From Pegoplata infirma (lineage: Eukaryota; Arthropoda; Insecta; Diptera; Anthomyiidae): a stretch of DNA of 64,000 nt. The position numbers were made by a program, and so were the translations under genes. Under the pieces are notes generated by a model that did not search any database, was not told where the DNA came from, and was given only the letters and a program-made list of their open reading frames with translations. This document shows positions 42,331 through 54,959 of this stretch, piece by piece. Position 1 is the stretch's first letter. Each line of letters starts with the position of its first letter. The stretch is taken from the NCBI GenBank assembly GCA_963921195.1, contig OY992536.1, forward strand, positions 179,374,995 to 179,438,994. Reading direction: 5' to 3'.

Positions 42331-43549
42331 TCTTTTTGGAAATTTCATTTATAACGGGGGTAAGAAAGTGTACTTTTGGTTTTTTTTTTTGTTCATATAA
42401 TAATGAAGAAGTGGCAATTTGAATTATTCTTATATTTCTTGAAATATTAGTTAAGAAACTTGATATTTTAAATAAAGGATCACCTAGCTCAAAAAACTGT
42501 TTTTTGAAAATTTAATTTTAATGGGAAAAGGGGGCAAATGGTTATTTTTACCTATCTAACTATTAAACTAAAATCCCCAGAAAAAACACCCAAGAGAAGG
42601 ACATATTTTAAACGAAATGGAATTGAGCAGGGAACACTATGGAATGATACTTTTTACTTAAATTTTTCGTATGTTACTTTTTTACTCCATATTTTTTTTC
42701 TTTATGTGTTTTTTCACTCAAAATCATTTTTATTCCAATTTCTTTATTCGCTGAAATATTTATTCAGCCCAAAATACTGATATTAGGCCTCAAAAACTAT
42801 TCAAATTTTATTGTTTAAATTTTTCGTTGAAATATTATTTTATGAAAGACTTAAACGTGCACAAGTTAATAAAACAAAACTACGTAGGGGAATTTTATTG
42901 AAATCGGTAGATCAATTTTGATCCTTCTATTATCCGGTATTCAATGCAACCGGTAACGAAGTACCGGGATGGTAAGCTAGTAATGAATAAATAAACGGAA
43001 TTTCTGCAATTTTACTCAAATCCATGTACACTCAAAAAAAAAAAACTGTAATGTTAGCAAAAAAAGCTTGTAAACCTACAAGAAAATTTGCTGATTTTGA
43101 ACCCAAAATTTGTTTGGTAAACTTGGCAAAAATGTTTTGCCAAAAATTAGTTAACTGAAATTTTTCTTGTTTTAACTTAGTTCATACACATGTGAGGACC
43201 CCATTGGGTTCGGACCCGATAGGTCCAGACCCCGATGGGCCTAGGCCTAGTTGGGTTCCATAAAAATCGTCATAGTTTTTGATCCAAAATTTGTGTCTGT
43301 TTCGCTCTACCTTGCTTAGTTTTTGAGTTACGTGATTTTAGGGGACCACTTGGGTTTTGAGAATTACAAAACTCGATAACTTCAAAAATATTATTCAGAG
43401 AGCTTTTGATTATTTTGCGGTCTTGTCTACGTGTTGAGAGCTACAAAAATGCTTTTCGACTTTTTGGTTGTGTCTGCAATATTTACCGAGATATGAGCTT
43501 TTTAAAATTTTCGGCAATGCTATTTTTGGATCCAAAGTTATAACTTATT

Positions 43550-44348
43550 AGTAGGGCAAGTACTTTCATGCATCTAAAAAACGAAAATATGTGCCTATAA
43601 TATGTGTCTAAAAATCAAAAATATGCACTAAAAACTTCAAAAATATGCATCTAAAAATTATTATTTTTTAGTAAAAAAATAATTTGTCAACATAAATTAG
43701 GCTTTGTCAAATACATTAAGGCCCTCGACAATTCTTAAAAATGTTTTTTTTTGAGTGGAAATAATTTGTAAAATATTTTTTTCTTTGATGCACTGAATAT
43801 TTTTGATATAAAAAAATTTATAAAAGAAAAACAAATATTAAAATACAATATTTTTCTAGAACGAGTTATTTTTAAATACTTTTTGTTTTTTTCTAAAAAA
43901 AAATCTTTTTTTAAAATACATTTTTTTACTTTTTTAAGAAAAATAAAAAACGTAATTTTCACGTAATAAAATCTTAAATTCGATAACATGTTTGTTTACG
44001 ATTAGTAAAATGTCTCAGAATAGGAACATTTTAAATAGGAAACATTTCTCAGAATCTAAAAATTATACTTCCAGATTTCTATAAATAAATATATTTTTCT
44101 ATAAAAAAGAGGATAGGTTTTGAATTTTCATAAGGAAGTTTTGAAAAAATATTGATGAAATTTTTAAAAAGTCCAATTTATATGAAAATATGCAAAAATA
44201 TGCATTTATACCAAAATATGCAAAAATATGCAACTACAAATCAATGCCATGTTATTGCAAATTCAATGATTCGGATAGATAATTAATTTATGTTATGTTT
44301 ACAATGCTGAGTAAAAATATGCATTTTCATGAAAGTACTTGCCCTACT
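43550..44348. mobile_element. Foldback/MITE with 21-bp perfect TIRs
   Basis: AGTAGGGCAAGTACTTTCAT(G) at 43550 returns exactly inverted at 44328-44348. The interior has repeated AAATATGCA words in both arms (43580-43670 and 44180-44330). I see no clear target duplication. No gene; the K/F-rich minus frame at 43735-43989 is low complexity. Confidence 0.8.
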
Positions 44349-44690
44349 CATTAGGGTCCACACATGTGAAGAGGACCGGCGATACTATCGTGAGCACGAG
44401 AACCAAAAATGGCCTCTATGTTCTATCTGGCTTAGTTTCCGAGATAGCGCCATTTTAAGTTTTTTAAAAATAAAAATTACAATTTATTTTTGCTAATATT
44501 ACCAAAAAAGCTTGTAAAATTTTTGTCAACTTAATTTTAAATATAGTAAAAAAAATTTGTTCAAATTTTGTTTAAAATTGCTAATGCGCTAAATGAAGCT
44601 TACAAGATATTTTTGCTAACATGCTATTCTCAACTAAAAATTTGCTAAAGGTTAGCTTTACTAGTAATTAGTAAATCTAATAATGCATTA

Positions 44691-44912
44691 GGGGGGCCCC
44701 CGTAGGCTAGTTGGTAGCGTGCTAGCCTTTCAACGTGGGGGTCGTGGGTTCGATTCCCACCAGAACCCTTGGTTTTTTTCGCTACAACGAGGCGACAGTC
44801 ATTGTTACCAGTTCTCGGTTAGGTGGAATTTATTAAAAATGAGTTGTAAATAATTAGAAAAAATAAATAAAAATAATTGATCATGTGATAAAAACTATTA
44901 TTATTATATTAT
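44691..44912 (+). mobile_element. tRNA-derived SINE, full-length copy
   Basis: The head has an A-box-like TAGGCTAGTTGGTAGCG and a perfect B box, GGTTCGATTCC (about 44748-44758), as in a tRNA whose anticodon arm has decayed. The body runs through CGCTACAACGAGGCGACAGT and GTTAGGTGGAATTTATT to an AT-rich tail. A 10-bp duplication TAATGCATTA flanks it (44681-44690 and 44913-44922). RNA polymerase III transcription and LINE-driven mobilisation are inferred from the class. Confidence 0.9.
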
Positions 44913-44933
44913 TAATGCATTATTTTGAGTGTA

Positions 44934-45429
44934 ACTTTTACAATTTTCAACGGGTTTTCTTTAAAACCCTCTTATTTTCCTTGTAATATGTTAGATCACA
45001 CTTGAACTGTAAAGAGAGAAAAGAATTTAATAATTTTTTTGTTTCTAAAATTAGCAATAAAATTTACTTTTTTCCCCCAAATTTCGGTAAAATAAAAAAG
45101 GAAAATTTTCGATATATCGGTTCTAAGGTAGAATTGATATTGCATTTAATAACATTTTCTTTAAAACCAAAAAGAATGAAATCAATTGATTTGATCCGTA
45201 GATATTTTTATTTAAGTAAAACAATTTTTTTTTTTTAAGTTGAAAGTTTCAAAAGTAGAACAGTTTTCAAGATATTGCAAACTTTTTTCAACTTTTGGAT
45301 TCAATGCGATATTTTAAATGACAAACAAATGCAAAATGTTGTGGATCAAAATTTCTGCAAACTGGTGTTATAAATTTACTAAAATTCTTGTTGTTTTATA
45401 TTATTTCGTGGTTTTACTTATATTACGTA
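44934..45429. other. AT-rich spacer with a foldback fragment
   Basis: CAAAAGTAGAACAGTTTTCAAGATATTGC at 45251 onward resembles one arm of the 19.6 kb foldback (GTAGAACAGTTTTCGAGATA). The rest shows no gene. Confidence 0.5.
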
Positions 45430-45589
45430 CTAGCTAACTCGCCCGGTACTTCGTTACCGGTTAGCTGTAAAAAAAAAAAAACTTTATTACTTCAAATTCT
45501 TACTATTTTTTAATTAAACATAAAAATTGTTAGTTTCGACCTTTAAAATATTATATTTTGAGTAGATTTAAAGTTGCAAAAAATTTTAT

Positions 45590-48500
45590 TTTGGCGAAAC
45601 GATCCCATAGTTCAAACTTTAAGTTTAAAGGAACATTAGTGCATAAGGAACAATATGTACGAAATTGAAGCGAAAATTCAAAAAATAATTTTCCCAGAAT
45701 GTAATTTCCGCAAGTGGATCGTAAAGTACCAATTTAAAGTATTTCTACTTTCTCCTTTTTTCCCCATTAGAAGCAGAATTTTCATAAAAGTACTTATTTT
45801 AAATGTTATTTCCGCGAAAGGATCGTACAGTCCAAATTTCAAGTATCTAGGACCATTAATTCAGTAGATACAAAATTGCCCTACTTTCCCCAATTTCCCC
45901 CTTAGAAGCAGAATTTTCTAAAAAAGTGCTTCTTCCAGAATGTTATTTCCGCGATAGGATAGTACACTCCAAACTTTAAGTATCTACGACCATTATTTCA
46001 GCAGATACAAAACGGTTCAAAATTCAAGTATCTAGGACCATTAGTTCAGCAGATACAAAATTGCCCTACTTTCCCCCTTTTCCACCTTTAAAACAAAATT
46101 TTCAAAGAAGTACTTCTTTTAGAATGTTTTTTCCGCGAGAGGATTGTACACTCCAAATTTCAAGTATCTAGGACCGTTAGTTCAGCAGATACAAAATTGC
46201 CCTAATTTCCCCCTTTTTTCCCGTAGAAGCGAAATTTCAAAAAAGTACCTCCATTAGAATGTTGTTTCCGCAAGAAGATTCAAATTTGCCCTACTCTCCC
46301 TCTTTTTCCCCCATAGAAGTAGATTTTTCCAAAAAAGTACTTCTTCCATAATGTTATTTCCGCGAGAGGATCGTACAGTCCAAACTTCAATATCTAGGAC
46401 CATTAGATCAGCAGATAAAAGATTGCCCCTCTTTCCCCCTTTAAAAAGTAATTTTCAAAAAAGTACTTCTTTCAATATGTTATATCCGCGAGATGATCCT
46501 ATATTGCAAATGTCATGTTTTTAAGACCATTAGTTTAAAATTTACCAAATTGCCCTATTTTCCCCCTCATGGCCCTCCTTAAAACCAAAATTTTCAAAAA
46601 GTGTATTTTTCAAAAAATTATTTCCGCGAGAGGATCAAAACTTAAAGTTTTAGTTCAGAAGATACAAAATTGCCCTAGTTTCCCCCTTCTACTTTTTTCA
46701 AGATGTTTTTTTTGCGAGATGATCCTAGAGTTCAAATTTCAAGTTTCTGGAGCCATTTGTTTAAAAGATAAATAATGTACCGATTTTCCTTATTTCCCCC
46801 CCTTTCCCACCGTGGAGGAGGAGTTTTTCAAACAATATTTTTTCTGAATGCTGTTTCCGCGAGAGGATCCTAAAGACCAAATTTCACGTTTCTGGGACCA
46901 TTTGTTCAGAAGATAAAAAATTTACCGATTTTCCCTATTTTCCCCTTTTCCCACCCTTGGAGGCGGAATTTTCAAAAAATTTTGTTTTCCACATGTTAAT
47001 TCCGCGAGAGGATCCTAGAGTTCAAATTTTAAGTTTCTGGGACCATTTGTCCAGAAGATAAAAAATGTACCAATTTGCTCTATTTTCCCGACCTTGGAGG
47101 CGGAATTTTCAAAAAAATATTTTTTTAGTTTTTTTTCGCGAGAGGATCATAGAGTCCAAATTTCAAGTTTCTAAAACTATTAGTTCAAAAGATACAAAAT
47201 CCCCCAAAGTGCCCAACTTTCCCTTTTTTCCCATAGAAGTGGAAGTTCTTTAAGTATGTTATTTTCGCGAAAGGATCGTTCAGTTCAAATTTCAAGAATC
47301 TAGGACCATTAGTTCAGCAGATTCAAAATTGCCCTTCTTTCCCCCTTTTTCCCACAGAATTTTGAAAAGTACTTTCTTAAGAATGTTATTTCCGCGAGAG
47401 GATCGTTCAGCCAAATTTCAAGTATCTAGAACCATTAGTTCAGCAATTTTAAAAAAGTACTTCTTTCAGAATGTTAATTCCAAGAGAGAGGATCGTGCAG
47501 TCTAAGTTTCAAGTATCTAGGACCATAAGTTGAGCAGATACAAAATTGCCCTACTTTCCGCCTTTTCCCCCTTAGAAGCGGAACTTTCTACAAAAAGGAC
47601 TTATTTTAAAATGTTATTTCCGCAAGAGGATCATACAGTTAAAATTTCAAGTATCTAGGATCATTAGTTCAGCAGATACAGAATTGCCCTACTTTCCACC
47701 TTTTCCCCCTTTAGAAGGAGAACTTTAAAAAAGTACTTCTTCTAAAATGTTCTTTCCGCGAGAGGATCGTAAAGTCCAAACTTCAAGTATGTAGGACTAT
47801 TAGTTCAGCAGATTCAAAATTGCCCTACTTTCTCCCTTTTCCCCCCGTAGAATCAGAATTAAAAAAAAGTACTTCTTTTGGAATGTTATATAACCCCCCC
47901 CCCCCCACCCCCTTAAAAGTAGAGTTTTCAAAAAAGTACTTCCTTGAGAATGTTATTTCCGCGAGAGGATCGTACAGTCCAAATTTCAAGTATATAGGAC
48001 CATTATTTCAGCAGATACAAAATTGCCCTACTTTTCCCCTTTTCCCACTCAAAATCGGAATATTTAAAAAAGTACTTCTTTCAGAATGTTATTCTCGCGA
48101 AAAGATCGTTCAGTCCAAATTTCAAGTCTCCCGGACCATTAGTTCTACTTTCCCCCTTTTCCCTCTTAGAGGCGGAATTTTCCAAAAAGTCAACCATTCG
48201 AATTTTATTTCAGCGAGAGGATCGTGCAGTCCAATTTTCAAGTATCTAGGACTATTTGTTCAGCAGATACACAATTGGCCTACTTTCCCCTTTTTCCCCC
48301 TTAAGAGAAGAATTTTTAAAAAAGTATTTCTTTCCGAATGTTATTTCCGCGGGAGGACCATTACTTTAGCATATACAAAATTGCACTACTTTCCCCCTTT
48401 CTACCCCTTAAAAGCGAAATTTTCAAAAAAGTACTTCTTTTAGAATGTTATTGCCGCGATATGATCCCATATTCCAAATGTCATGTTTCTAAGACCATTA

Positions 48501-51500
48501 GTTTAAAGTTTAGCAAATTGCCCTATTTTCCCCCTTTTGGGCTTCCTTAAAACCAAAATTCTCAAAAAAGTATATATTTTTCAAAAAATAATTTCCGCAA
48601 GAGCATCCAGATTCAAAATTTCAAGTTTGTTCAGAAGATACAAAATTGCCCTATTAAACCACTTCTACTCCCACCCCCACCCTTATAAAAGGATCATAGA
48701 GTTAAAATTTCAAGTTTCTGGGACCATTCGTTTAGCAGATACGAAACTGCCCATCCTTCCCCATTTTCCAACTTTAAAAACGAATTTTTCAAAAAAGTAC
48801 TTCTTTTAGAGTGTTATTTTCGGGATAGGATTGTACAGTTCAACCATTAGTTCAGCAGATACAAAATTGCCCTGCTTTCCCCCTTTTTTGCCGTAGAAGC
48901 GGAATTTTTAAAAAAGTTTTTCTTTAACAATGTTATTTCCGCGAGAGGATCGTTCAGTTGAAATTTCAAGTATCTAGGACCATGAGTTCAGCAGATTCAA
49001 AATTACCCCACTCACCCCCTTTTTCCATGGAATTTTCAAAAAGTACTTTCTTAAGAATATTATTTCCGCGAGAGGATTGTACTGTTCAAATTTCAAGTAT
49101 CTAGGACCATTAGTTCAGCAGATACAAAATTGCCCTACTTCCCCCTTTTTCATTGTTGGAGCGGAATTTTTGAAAAAGGTCTTCTTTAAGACTGTTATTT
49201 TCGCGAAAGGATCGTACAGTTAAAATTTCAAGTATTAAGGACCATTAGTTCAGCAGATTCAAAATTGTCCTACTTTACCCCATTTTCCCCCAGAATTTTG
49301 AAAAAGTACTTCCTTTAGAATGTTATTTCCGCGAGAGGATCGTTCACTCCAAATTTCAAGTATCTAGGACCATATTTTCAGCAGATACAAAATTGCCCTA
49401 CCTTCCCCTTTTTCACCCTTTAAAGCGGAATTTTAAAAAAATTATTTTTTTCAGAATGTTATTTCCGCGAGAGGATCGTGCAGTCCACGCGAGAGGATCG
49501 AGCAGTCCTATTTGTTCAGCAGATACAAACCGGAATTTTCAAAAAAGTACTTCTTTCAGAAAGTTATTTCCGCGAGAGGATCGTACAGTCCAAATTTCAA
49601 GGATCTACGACCATTAGTTCAGCAGACACAAAATTACCCTACTTTCCACCTTTTTCGCCCTAAGAAGCCAAATTTTCAAAATAGAATTTTCTTTACAATG
49701 TTATTTCCGCGAATTATTATTTCCTATTATCCCCCTTTTCCACCCTAGAAGCGGAATTGAAAAAAAAAACTTTGTTTCGGAATGTTTTTTCCGCGAGATG
49801 ATCTTATAGTCCAAACTTTAAGTATCTAGAACCATTAGGTCAGAAAAAACAATATGTACCAAAGAAGTGCCTTTTTAAAAAAGTACTTTCTTCAGAATAT
49901 TATTTCCGCGAGAGGTTCCTATAGTCCAAATTTCAGGTTTCTGTGACCATTAGTTCACAATATAGAAAATTTTCAAAATCGTCTTATTTCCCCACCCCCC
50001 AAATTTGAATAAAAAATTTTCAAAAAATACTTTCTTCAGAACATAAATTCCGTGAGAGGATCATATAGTCCAAATTTTTAAGTTTCTAGGACCATTAGTT
50101 CAGAAGATACAAAATGTACCTATCCTACTTTCCCCCTTTCAACCCCCTAGAATCAGAATTAAAAAAAAAAATTGTTTTAGAATGTTTTTTCCGTTAGAGG
50201 ATCTTATAGTCCAAACTTTAAGTTTCTAGGACCATTAGGTCAAAAGATAGAACATGTACCAAATTGCCCTTTTTCCCCCATTTCCCCCGATTTCCCCTTC
50301 TTATTGAAAAAAAAATACTTTCTTTAGAGTATTATTTCCGCGAGAGGATCCTATAGTCTAAATGTTAGGTTACTGGGGCCATTAGTTCAGAAGATGTTCA
50401 AAATTGTCCTATTTCCCCCTAAATTTATGTGATTAAATCAATAAATTCCCAAAAATAAAAAAATAAATGAGAAAAAAAATTGAGTAAAAAATTTGAGTCA
50501 AAAAATTAAGCGAAAAAAATTTTGAGTAAAAAAAAATTGAGTAAAAAAAATTTGGGTGAAAACACCTTCTAAGTAAAAAATTTAAGTAAAAAAATTAAGT
50601 AAAAAAACTGAAGAATAAAATACAATTGAGTCAAAAAAATTTGTGAAAAAAATTGAGTGATAAAAAATTTTGAGTAAAAAAGTTTTGAGTAAAAAAAAAT
50701 TTTTGAGTGAAAAAAAATTTTGAGTGAAAAAAAATTTTGAGTGAAAAAATTTTGAGTGAAAAAAAATTGAGTGAAAAAAATTTTTGAGTGAAAAAAAATT
50801 TTGAGTAAAAAAAAATTTTGAGTGAAAAAAAATTTAAAAAAAAAAAAAAAAATTTTTAAAAAAAAATTTTGAGTTAAAAACTTTTGAGTGAAAAAAAATT
50901 TTGAGTGAAAAAAAATTTTGAGTGAAAAAAAATTTTGAGTGAAAAAAAAATTTTGAGTAAAAAAAAATTTTGAGTGAAAAAATTTTAGTAAAAAAATGTT
51001 TTTTCCCCGAGAGGATACTATAGTTCAAATATCTAGTTTCTAGGACCATTATTTCAAAATTCACCAAATTGCCCTATTTTCCCCCTTTTTGTCCCCCTTA
51101 AAACCGGAATTTTCAAAAAAGTACTTTTTTCAAAATGTTATTTCCGCGAGAGTATCCTATATTCAAAATTTCAAGATTGTAGGACCATTAGTTCAGAAGA
51201 TACAAAATGTACCAACTTGCCCTATTTTCCCCCTCCCCAGCCCCCTTAGAAACGGAATTTTCAAAATATTACTTTTTCCAAAATGTTATTTCCGCGAGAG
51301 GGACCTAGACTTCAAATTTCAAGTTTCTGGGAGCATTTGTTTAGAATATCAAAAATGTAACAATTTGCCCTATTTCCCCCCTTGGAGGCGGAATTTTCCA
51401 AAAAAAATTTTTCCGAAATTTTATTTCCGCGAGAGGATCCTAGAGTTCAAATTTGAAGTTTCTAGGACTATTAGTTCAAAAGATACAAAATCCCCGAAAG

Positions 51501-51600
51501 GGCCCTATTTTCCCCCTTTTGCCCCCCTTAGAACCGGAATTTCCAAAAATCCCTTCTTAGTGGGTGGTTTTGTCGGGAGCCGAACCTACATTCCAAATTT
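45590..51600 (-). repeat. Long array of about 115-150 bp units in Helitron 3
   Basis: About 45 diverged units with TTTCCGCGAGAGGATCGTAC, AGTCCAAATTTCAAGTATCT, AGGACCATTAGTTCAGCAGA, AAAATTGCCCTACTTTCCCC and GCGGAATTTTCAAAAAAGTA. Unit lengths vary through internal deletions. The element-5' end (51000-51600) carries units closer to the 145-bp type of Helitrons 1 and 2. The unit is related to that type (CCAAATTTCAAGT, GGACCATT). Confidence 0.9.
50440..50998. repeat. GAGTGAAAAAAAATTTT array within Helitron 3
   Basis: About 28 irregular units of 16-20 bp of the form TTTTGAGTGAAAAAAA, with A-run length differences, interrupting the long array. Probably a secondary expansion. Confidence 0.9.
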
Positions 51601-51689
51601 CAAGTCTCTAGCTTCAGCGGTTTGGGCTGGGCGATGATTATTGCCAATCAGTCAGTCAGTCAGTCACCACACTCTTTTATATATATAGA

Positions 51690-52389
51690 TTAACATTTAC
51701 GGATAAAGTTAAATTATGTGTGTGGAAACTGAGTTAAATCTACAAAAAAAAAGTGTAAAAGTGTATTTTTCTAACCTGTTTATGTAAATTATATTCGGAC
51801 TTTTTATACGAAAGTTAATAAAATATTTACTAAAATCGGCGCGGTTTTATTATTTCGTGGTTTCTCCAATGTATAACAATTTTAGTGTGGAGTAAAATTT
51901 TGTGTAAGAAAACTAATTGTATTCTATTTTTTACCATGTATACTACAATAATGTAAATTAATTAATATTTCAGTGACGGTTACACGTGATTTACCAAAAA
52001 TTGTTATTAATGAACATTTTCATTAATTTAAATTTAAGTTTGTAATTTTCCATTACTTACCTTACTATGACATATTTAATAAATTTGAAAAAATGTCCTT
52101 TTAAAATTGACACCCCCCCCCCCTACTAAGCAATTTTATTTTTTAGTATTTGAAAATTAAAACTATCATATTTGTAATTTAATTTTTGTAAGCCTGAAAA
52201 AAAACTAAAATGTAATTAAATGCATGCATTTTTTGGTAAATTATACCTTCTTTGAACTAAATTGATCCAATTTAAATTTCTATTACATCTTATACAATTT
52301 TTTTTTGCACTCGTAGGAAAAATGCACAAATAATAAGCATAAAGTAAAAAAATCAGCCTACGGACAACTAATCCTACTTTTGTGTGCAT
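51690..52389. other. Unassigned AT-rich DNA
   Basis: No gene or repeat that I can classify. A C-run of nine lies near 52110. Confidence 0.45.
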
Positions 52390-54655
52390 GCATATTAGAC
52401 GACCCAAATTTGCTAAAGTATTTTTTTGTTCGCTCCACCGGCAGTTTCTGATAGATCGGCCATAAAAAATAATATCTGTGCAAGAACTGGATCTCTCGGT
52501 TGCATACAGGCCAGTCGATTTGAACTTTTGACCCCAAAAGTGACCTAAAAGCACTACAAAGCTTTTAAGAGCCATAACTCTTAAAATATACGTTTTTCCA
52601 AAAAATACTATATAAGTTTTATTTTGCAGAATAAGAAAGCAAACATTTCCTTCATACAAATTTTTGGCCTAAGTCTAAGACATCGTGGTGTTTTTGGCGG
52701 TTAAAATAAAAGTTTATGTGAAGACTTCATTTAAAACGACCCTCGTTAAAATTTGGACGGAGACTCAAATAGTCGGTATCCATTATTTTGTAGAGTAAGA
52801 TATGTAGTTTTCATAAACCAATTACATTTGGAATTTATATGGGTAATTTCATTACAGAAGAGCCCAAAGCTGACTTTGAAGTTTTGATTATCCAAATGCT
52901 GTATACAAATTTGTAAAATTACTTTATTTTAAACGACCCTCGTTAAAATTTTAATGGATTACAATCGGTTTCCATGATTTTGAAGAGTTAAAAATGCAGA
53001 TTTCAAACAAGTGTTGAAAAGTACAGGCATTTTTAGCATTAATTGAAAACATGTTAGCAAAATACTATATGAAAAATACTTGGCATCTTATTACTTTTGA
53101 ACTTGAAGAATAAAAAAATGTTATTACAGTAGAAAATTTCAATGAATTTCATGATTCGGATTGTATTCAAGTGGTCTGCCGCTCGTTAGATGCTTGGGGA
53201 AGTTTTAATAACTTGGCTGATTTTCAACCGATTTTAGTTTTTAGTACCTTATTAGAGTGGCATTTTACTCCAAATCAAAATTCTTTAACCACCTGAATTC
53301 AAATTTAACTTAAAATACAAAAAAAAATGAGAAAACAGAAAAAAATCATATTTTTCCTTGTAATCCGTTTTTTAAAATTCAAGGCCGATGCGGGACGCCT
53401 TACCCATGTCCAAAAAAACTAAATTTTTATGAGACATATTTTTACAACAAATGAATGTATCTAGGGTAAGTTATGGTTAATGTCTTCCAATTTAATTATT
53501 TTGGAGCACCATATAAAATACACCAGTCTAAAAAAAAAACTGCAATTTTCAAAATTTGAAAAAAAAAATAGAACTAATTGTGCTCACATCTCGAATTATG
53601 GATTAAAAATTGTGTAATTTAGAGTAGAATTTTTGGACTTTAAAAAAAAATCGAAGGTTTCGGACTTTTTCAAAAATTCGATTTTAATTTTATACGTTAA
53701 AAAATAAGTGATAATTAATTCGAATAATTTTTAAATATTTTTTTTCTAAAACTACATTTAAATACCAACAAAACGTCGTCCAACTTATTGTAAGATATCT
53801 ATATTTTTTACTGGTCAAAATTAATGGAAAATTTTAATTTTTTATATTTTTTTTGAAAAAAAAACGCCATTTTAAAAAATTGATTGCTCAACACCGACTT
53901 GGTATAAAAGTCTGAAAATTTGAGTGAAAGTTGCATTTAATACGTACTAAAATATATCCAAAAAAATTAATCGAAGGGGGTCGGGTCTAAAAGTGAGTGA
54001 TTTGGCCTGGAATTCCCCAAATATTTTCCAAAAAGTACACATCTAACTCTTCAAAATCATGGAAACCGATTGTATCCACTAAAATTTTAACGAGGGTCGT
54101 TTAAAATAAAGTAATTTCACAAATTTGTATACAGCATTTGAAAATTCTGAACTTCAAAGTCAGCTTTGGCCTCTTCTGTAATGAAATCATCCATATAAAT
54201 TCCAAATGTAATTGGTTTATGAAAACTACATATCTTACTCTACAAAATAATGGATACCGACTATTTGAGTCTCCGTCCAAATTTTAACGAGGGTCGTTTT
54301 AAATGAAGTCTTCACATAAATTTTTATTTTAACCGCCAAAAACACCACGATGTCTTAGACTTAGGCCAAAAATTTGTATGAAGGAAATGTTTGCTTTCTT
54401 ATTCTGCAAAATAAAACTTATATAGTATTTTTTGGAAAAACGCATATTTTAAAAGTTATGTCACTTAAAAGCTTTGTATTGCTTTTATGTCACTTTTGGG
54501 GTCAAAAGTTCAAATCGACTGGCCTGTATGCAACCGAGAGATCCAGTTCTTGCACAGATATTATTTTTTATGGCCGATCTATCAGAAACTGCCGGTGGAG
54601 CGAACAAAAAAATACTTTTGCAAATCCCATACATTTTTTGGGTGGTCTAATGCAT
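52390..54655. mobile_element. 2.3 kb palindromic element
   Basis: The left arm (52390-53030) returns inverted at 54030-54655: TTCGCTCCACCGGCAGTTTC (52429) and GAAACTGCCGGTGGAGCGAA (54584); AAACGACCCTCGTTAAAATT twice on the left (52735 and 52930) and inverted twice on the right. Because of the symmetry the same protein-like frame is seen on the minus strand (52216-52659) and plus strand (54374-54679), but it has no domain and is not supported as a gene. The loop (53090-54010) is related to the 29023-30495 element. Confidence 0.85.
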
Positions 54656-54880
54656 ATACATGATCTAAAGACGAAATAACCGGCTTGACAGTAATTTTTC
54701 TTCATTTTAAAAATTTTCTTTTTAGTATTACCCATGTAATCAAGGACATTTATATCCTTAAGGCAAATTGTGAAAGTATTTACGTAGGAACTTTAGAAAT
54801 ACAAAGTTAAAAAAAGAAAGGTTTTCTATGCACAGAAACCGAACATATTTTCAATAGCACAAATAGGCAATAACAAGTAG
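54656..54880. other. Unassigned spacer
   Basis: No gene or repeat recognised. Confidence 0.4.
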
Positions 54881-54959
54881 AAAAGTTAAATTCGACTTGG
54901 CCGAATCTATGAATACCCTCCACAATGCCCTTTTTAAGTGATAGTAAATTTTCTAACGT

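Larger units (their letters stand above)
40417..42980 (+). mobile_element. Non-autonomous Helitron 2 (plus strand)
   Basis: Starts TCTATATATATAAAAGAG at 40417 after an A (40416). Ends with hairpin CCGGTAACGAAGTACCGG, GATGGTAAG and CTAG at 42980, before a T (42981). In order: (GACT)18, the conserved block CATCATCGCCCAGCCCAAAC, about five 145-bp units (40550-41330), a 16-bp satellite (41338-42330) and a 650-bp tail matching the tail of Helitron 1. No helicase frame. Confidence 0.92.
43027..44933. mobile_element. TIR element ending TACACTCAAAA, with nested insertions
   Basis: TACACTCAAAAAAAA at 43027 and ATTTTGAGTGTA ending at 44933. Inverted subterminal words TTGTAAACCTACAAG and GCTTACAAGATA support it weakly. 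CACACATGTGAGGACC (43188) and TCCACACATGTGAAGAGGACC (44356) mark the host sequence on either side of the nested foldback. Contains 43550-44348 and the SINE at 44691. Confidence 0.5.
45430..51689 (-). mobile_element. Non-autonomous Helitron 3 (minus strand), 6.3 kb
   Basis: On the minus strand it starts TCTATATATATAAAAGAG at 51689 after an A, and ends with hairpin CCGGTAACGAAGTACCGG, GCGAGTTAG, CTAG at 45430, before a T. Same conserved block (GGTTTGGGCTGGGCGATGAT, 51619) and a short (CAGT)n. The interior is nearly all tandem array of a third type of unit. Long frames across it are repeat artefacts; no Rep/helicase. Just inside its 3' end is a fragment (TTTCGACCTTTAAAATATTA, 45535) of the 2.5 kb foldback family. 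Confidence 0.9.

Noticed and set aside
43550..44348. A definite superfamily for the AGTAGGGC element
   Set aside because: I could not find a matching duplication on both sides (TTATT versus CATTA), so no superfamily is assigned.
44691..44766. A genuine tRNA gene
   Set aside because: The B box is perfect but the anticodon stem does not pair well, a non-tRNA body follows, and a 10-bp duplication flanks the unit: a SINE.
47820..48443. A 207-codon plus-strand frame with proline- and phenylalanine-rich repeats
   Set aside because: It reads across several units of the Helitron 3 tandem array; the same peptide phrases recur in all three frames over 6 kb. No domain and no start context.
51089..51637. 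A 182-codon frame at the 5' side of Helitron 3
   Set aside because: Repeat-unit translation of the same array; ends in the Helitron terminal block.
52216..52659. A 147-codon frame (minus) and its twin at 54374-54679 (plus)
   Set aside because: Mirror images produced by the palindrome; no domain or homology recognised.
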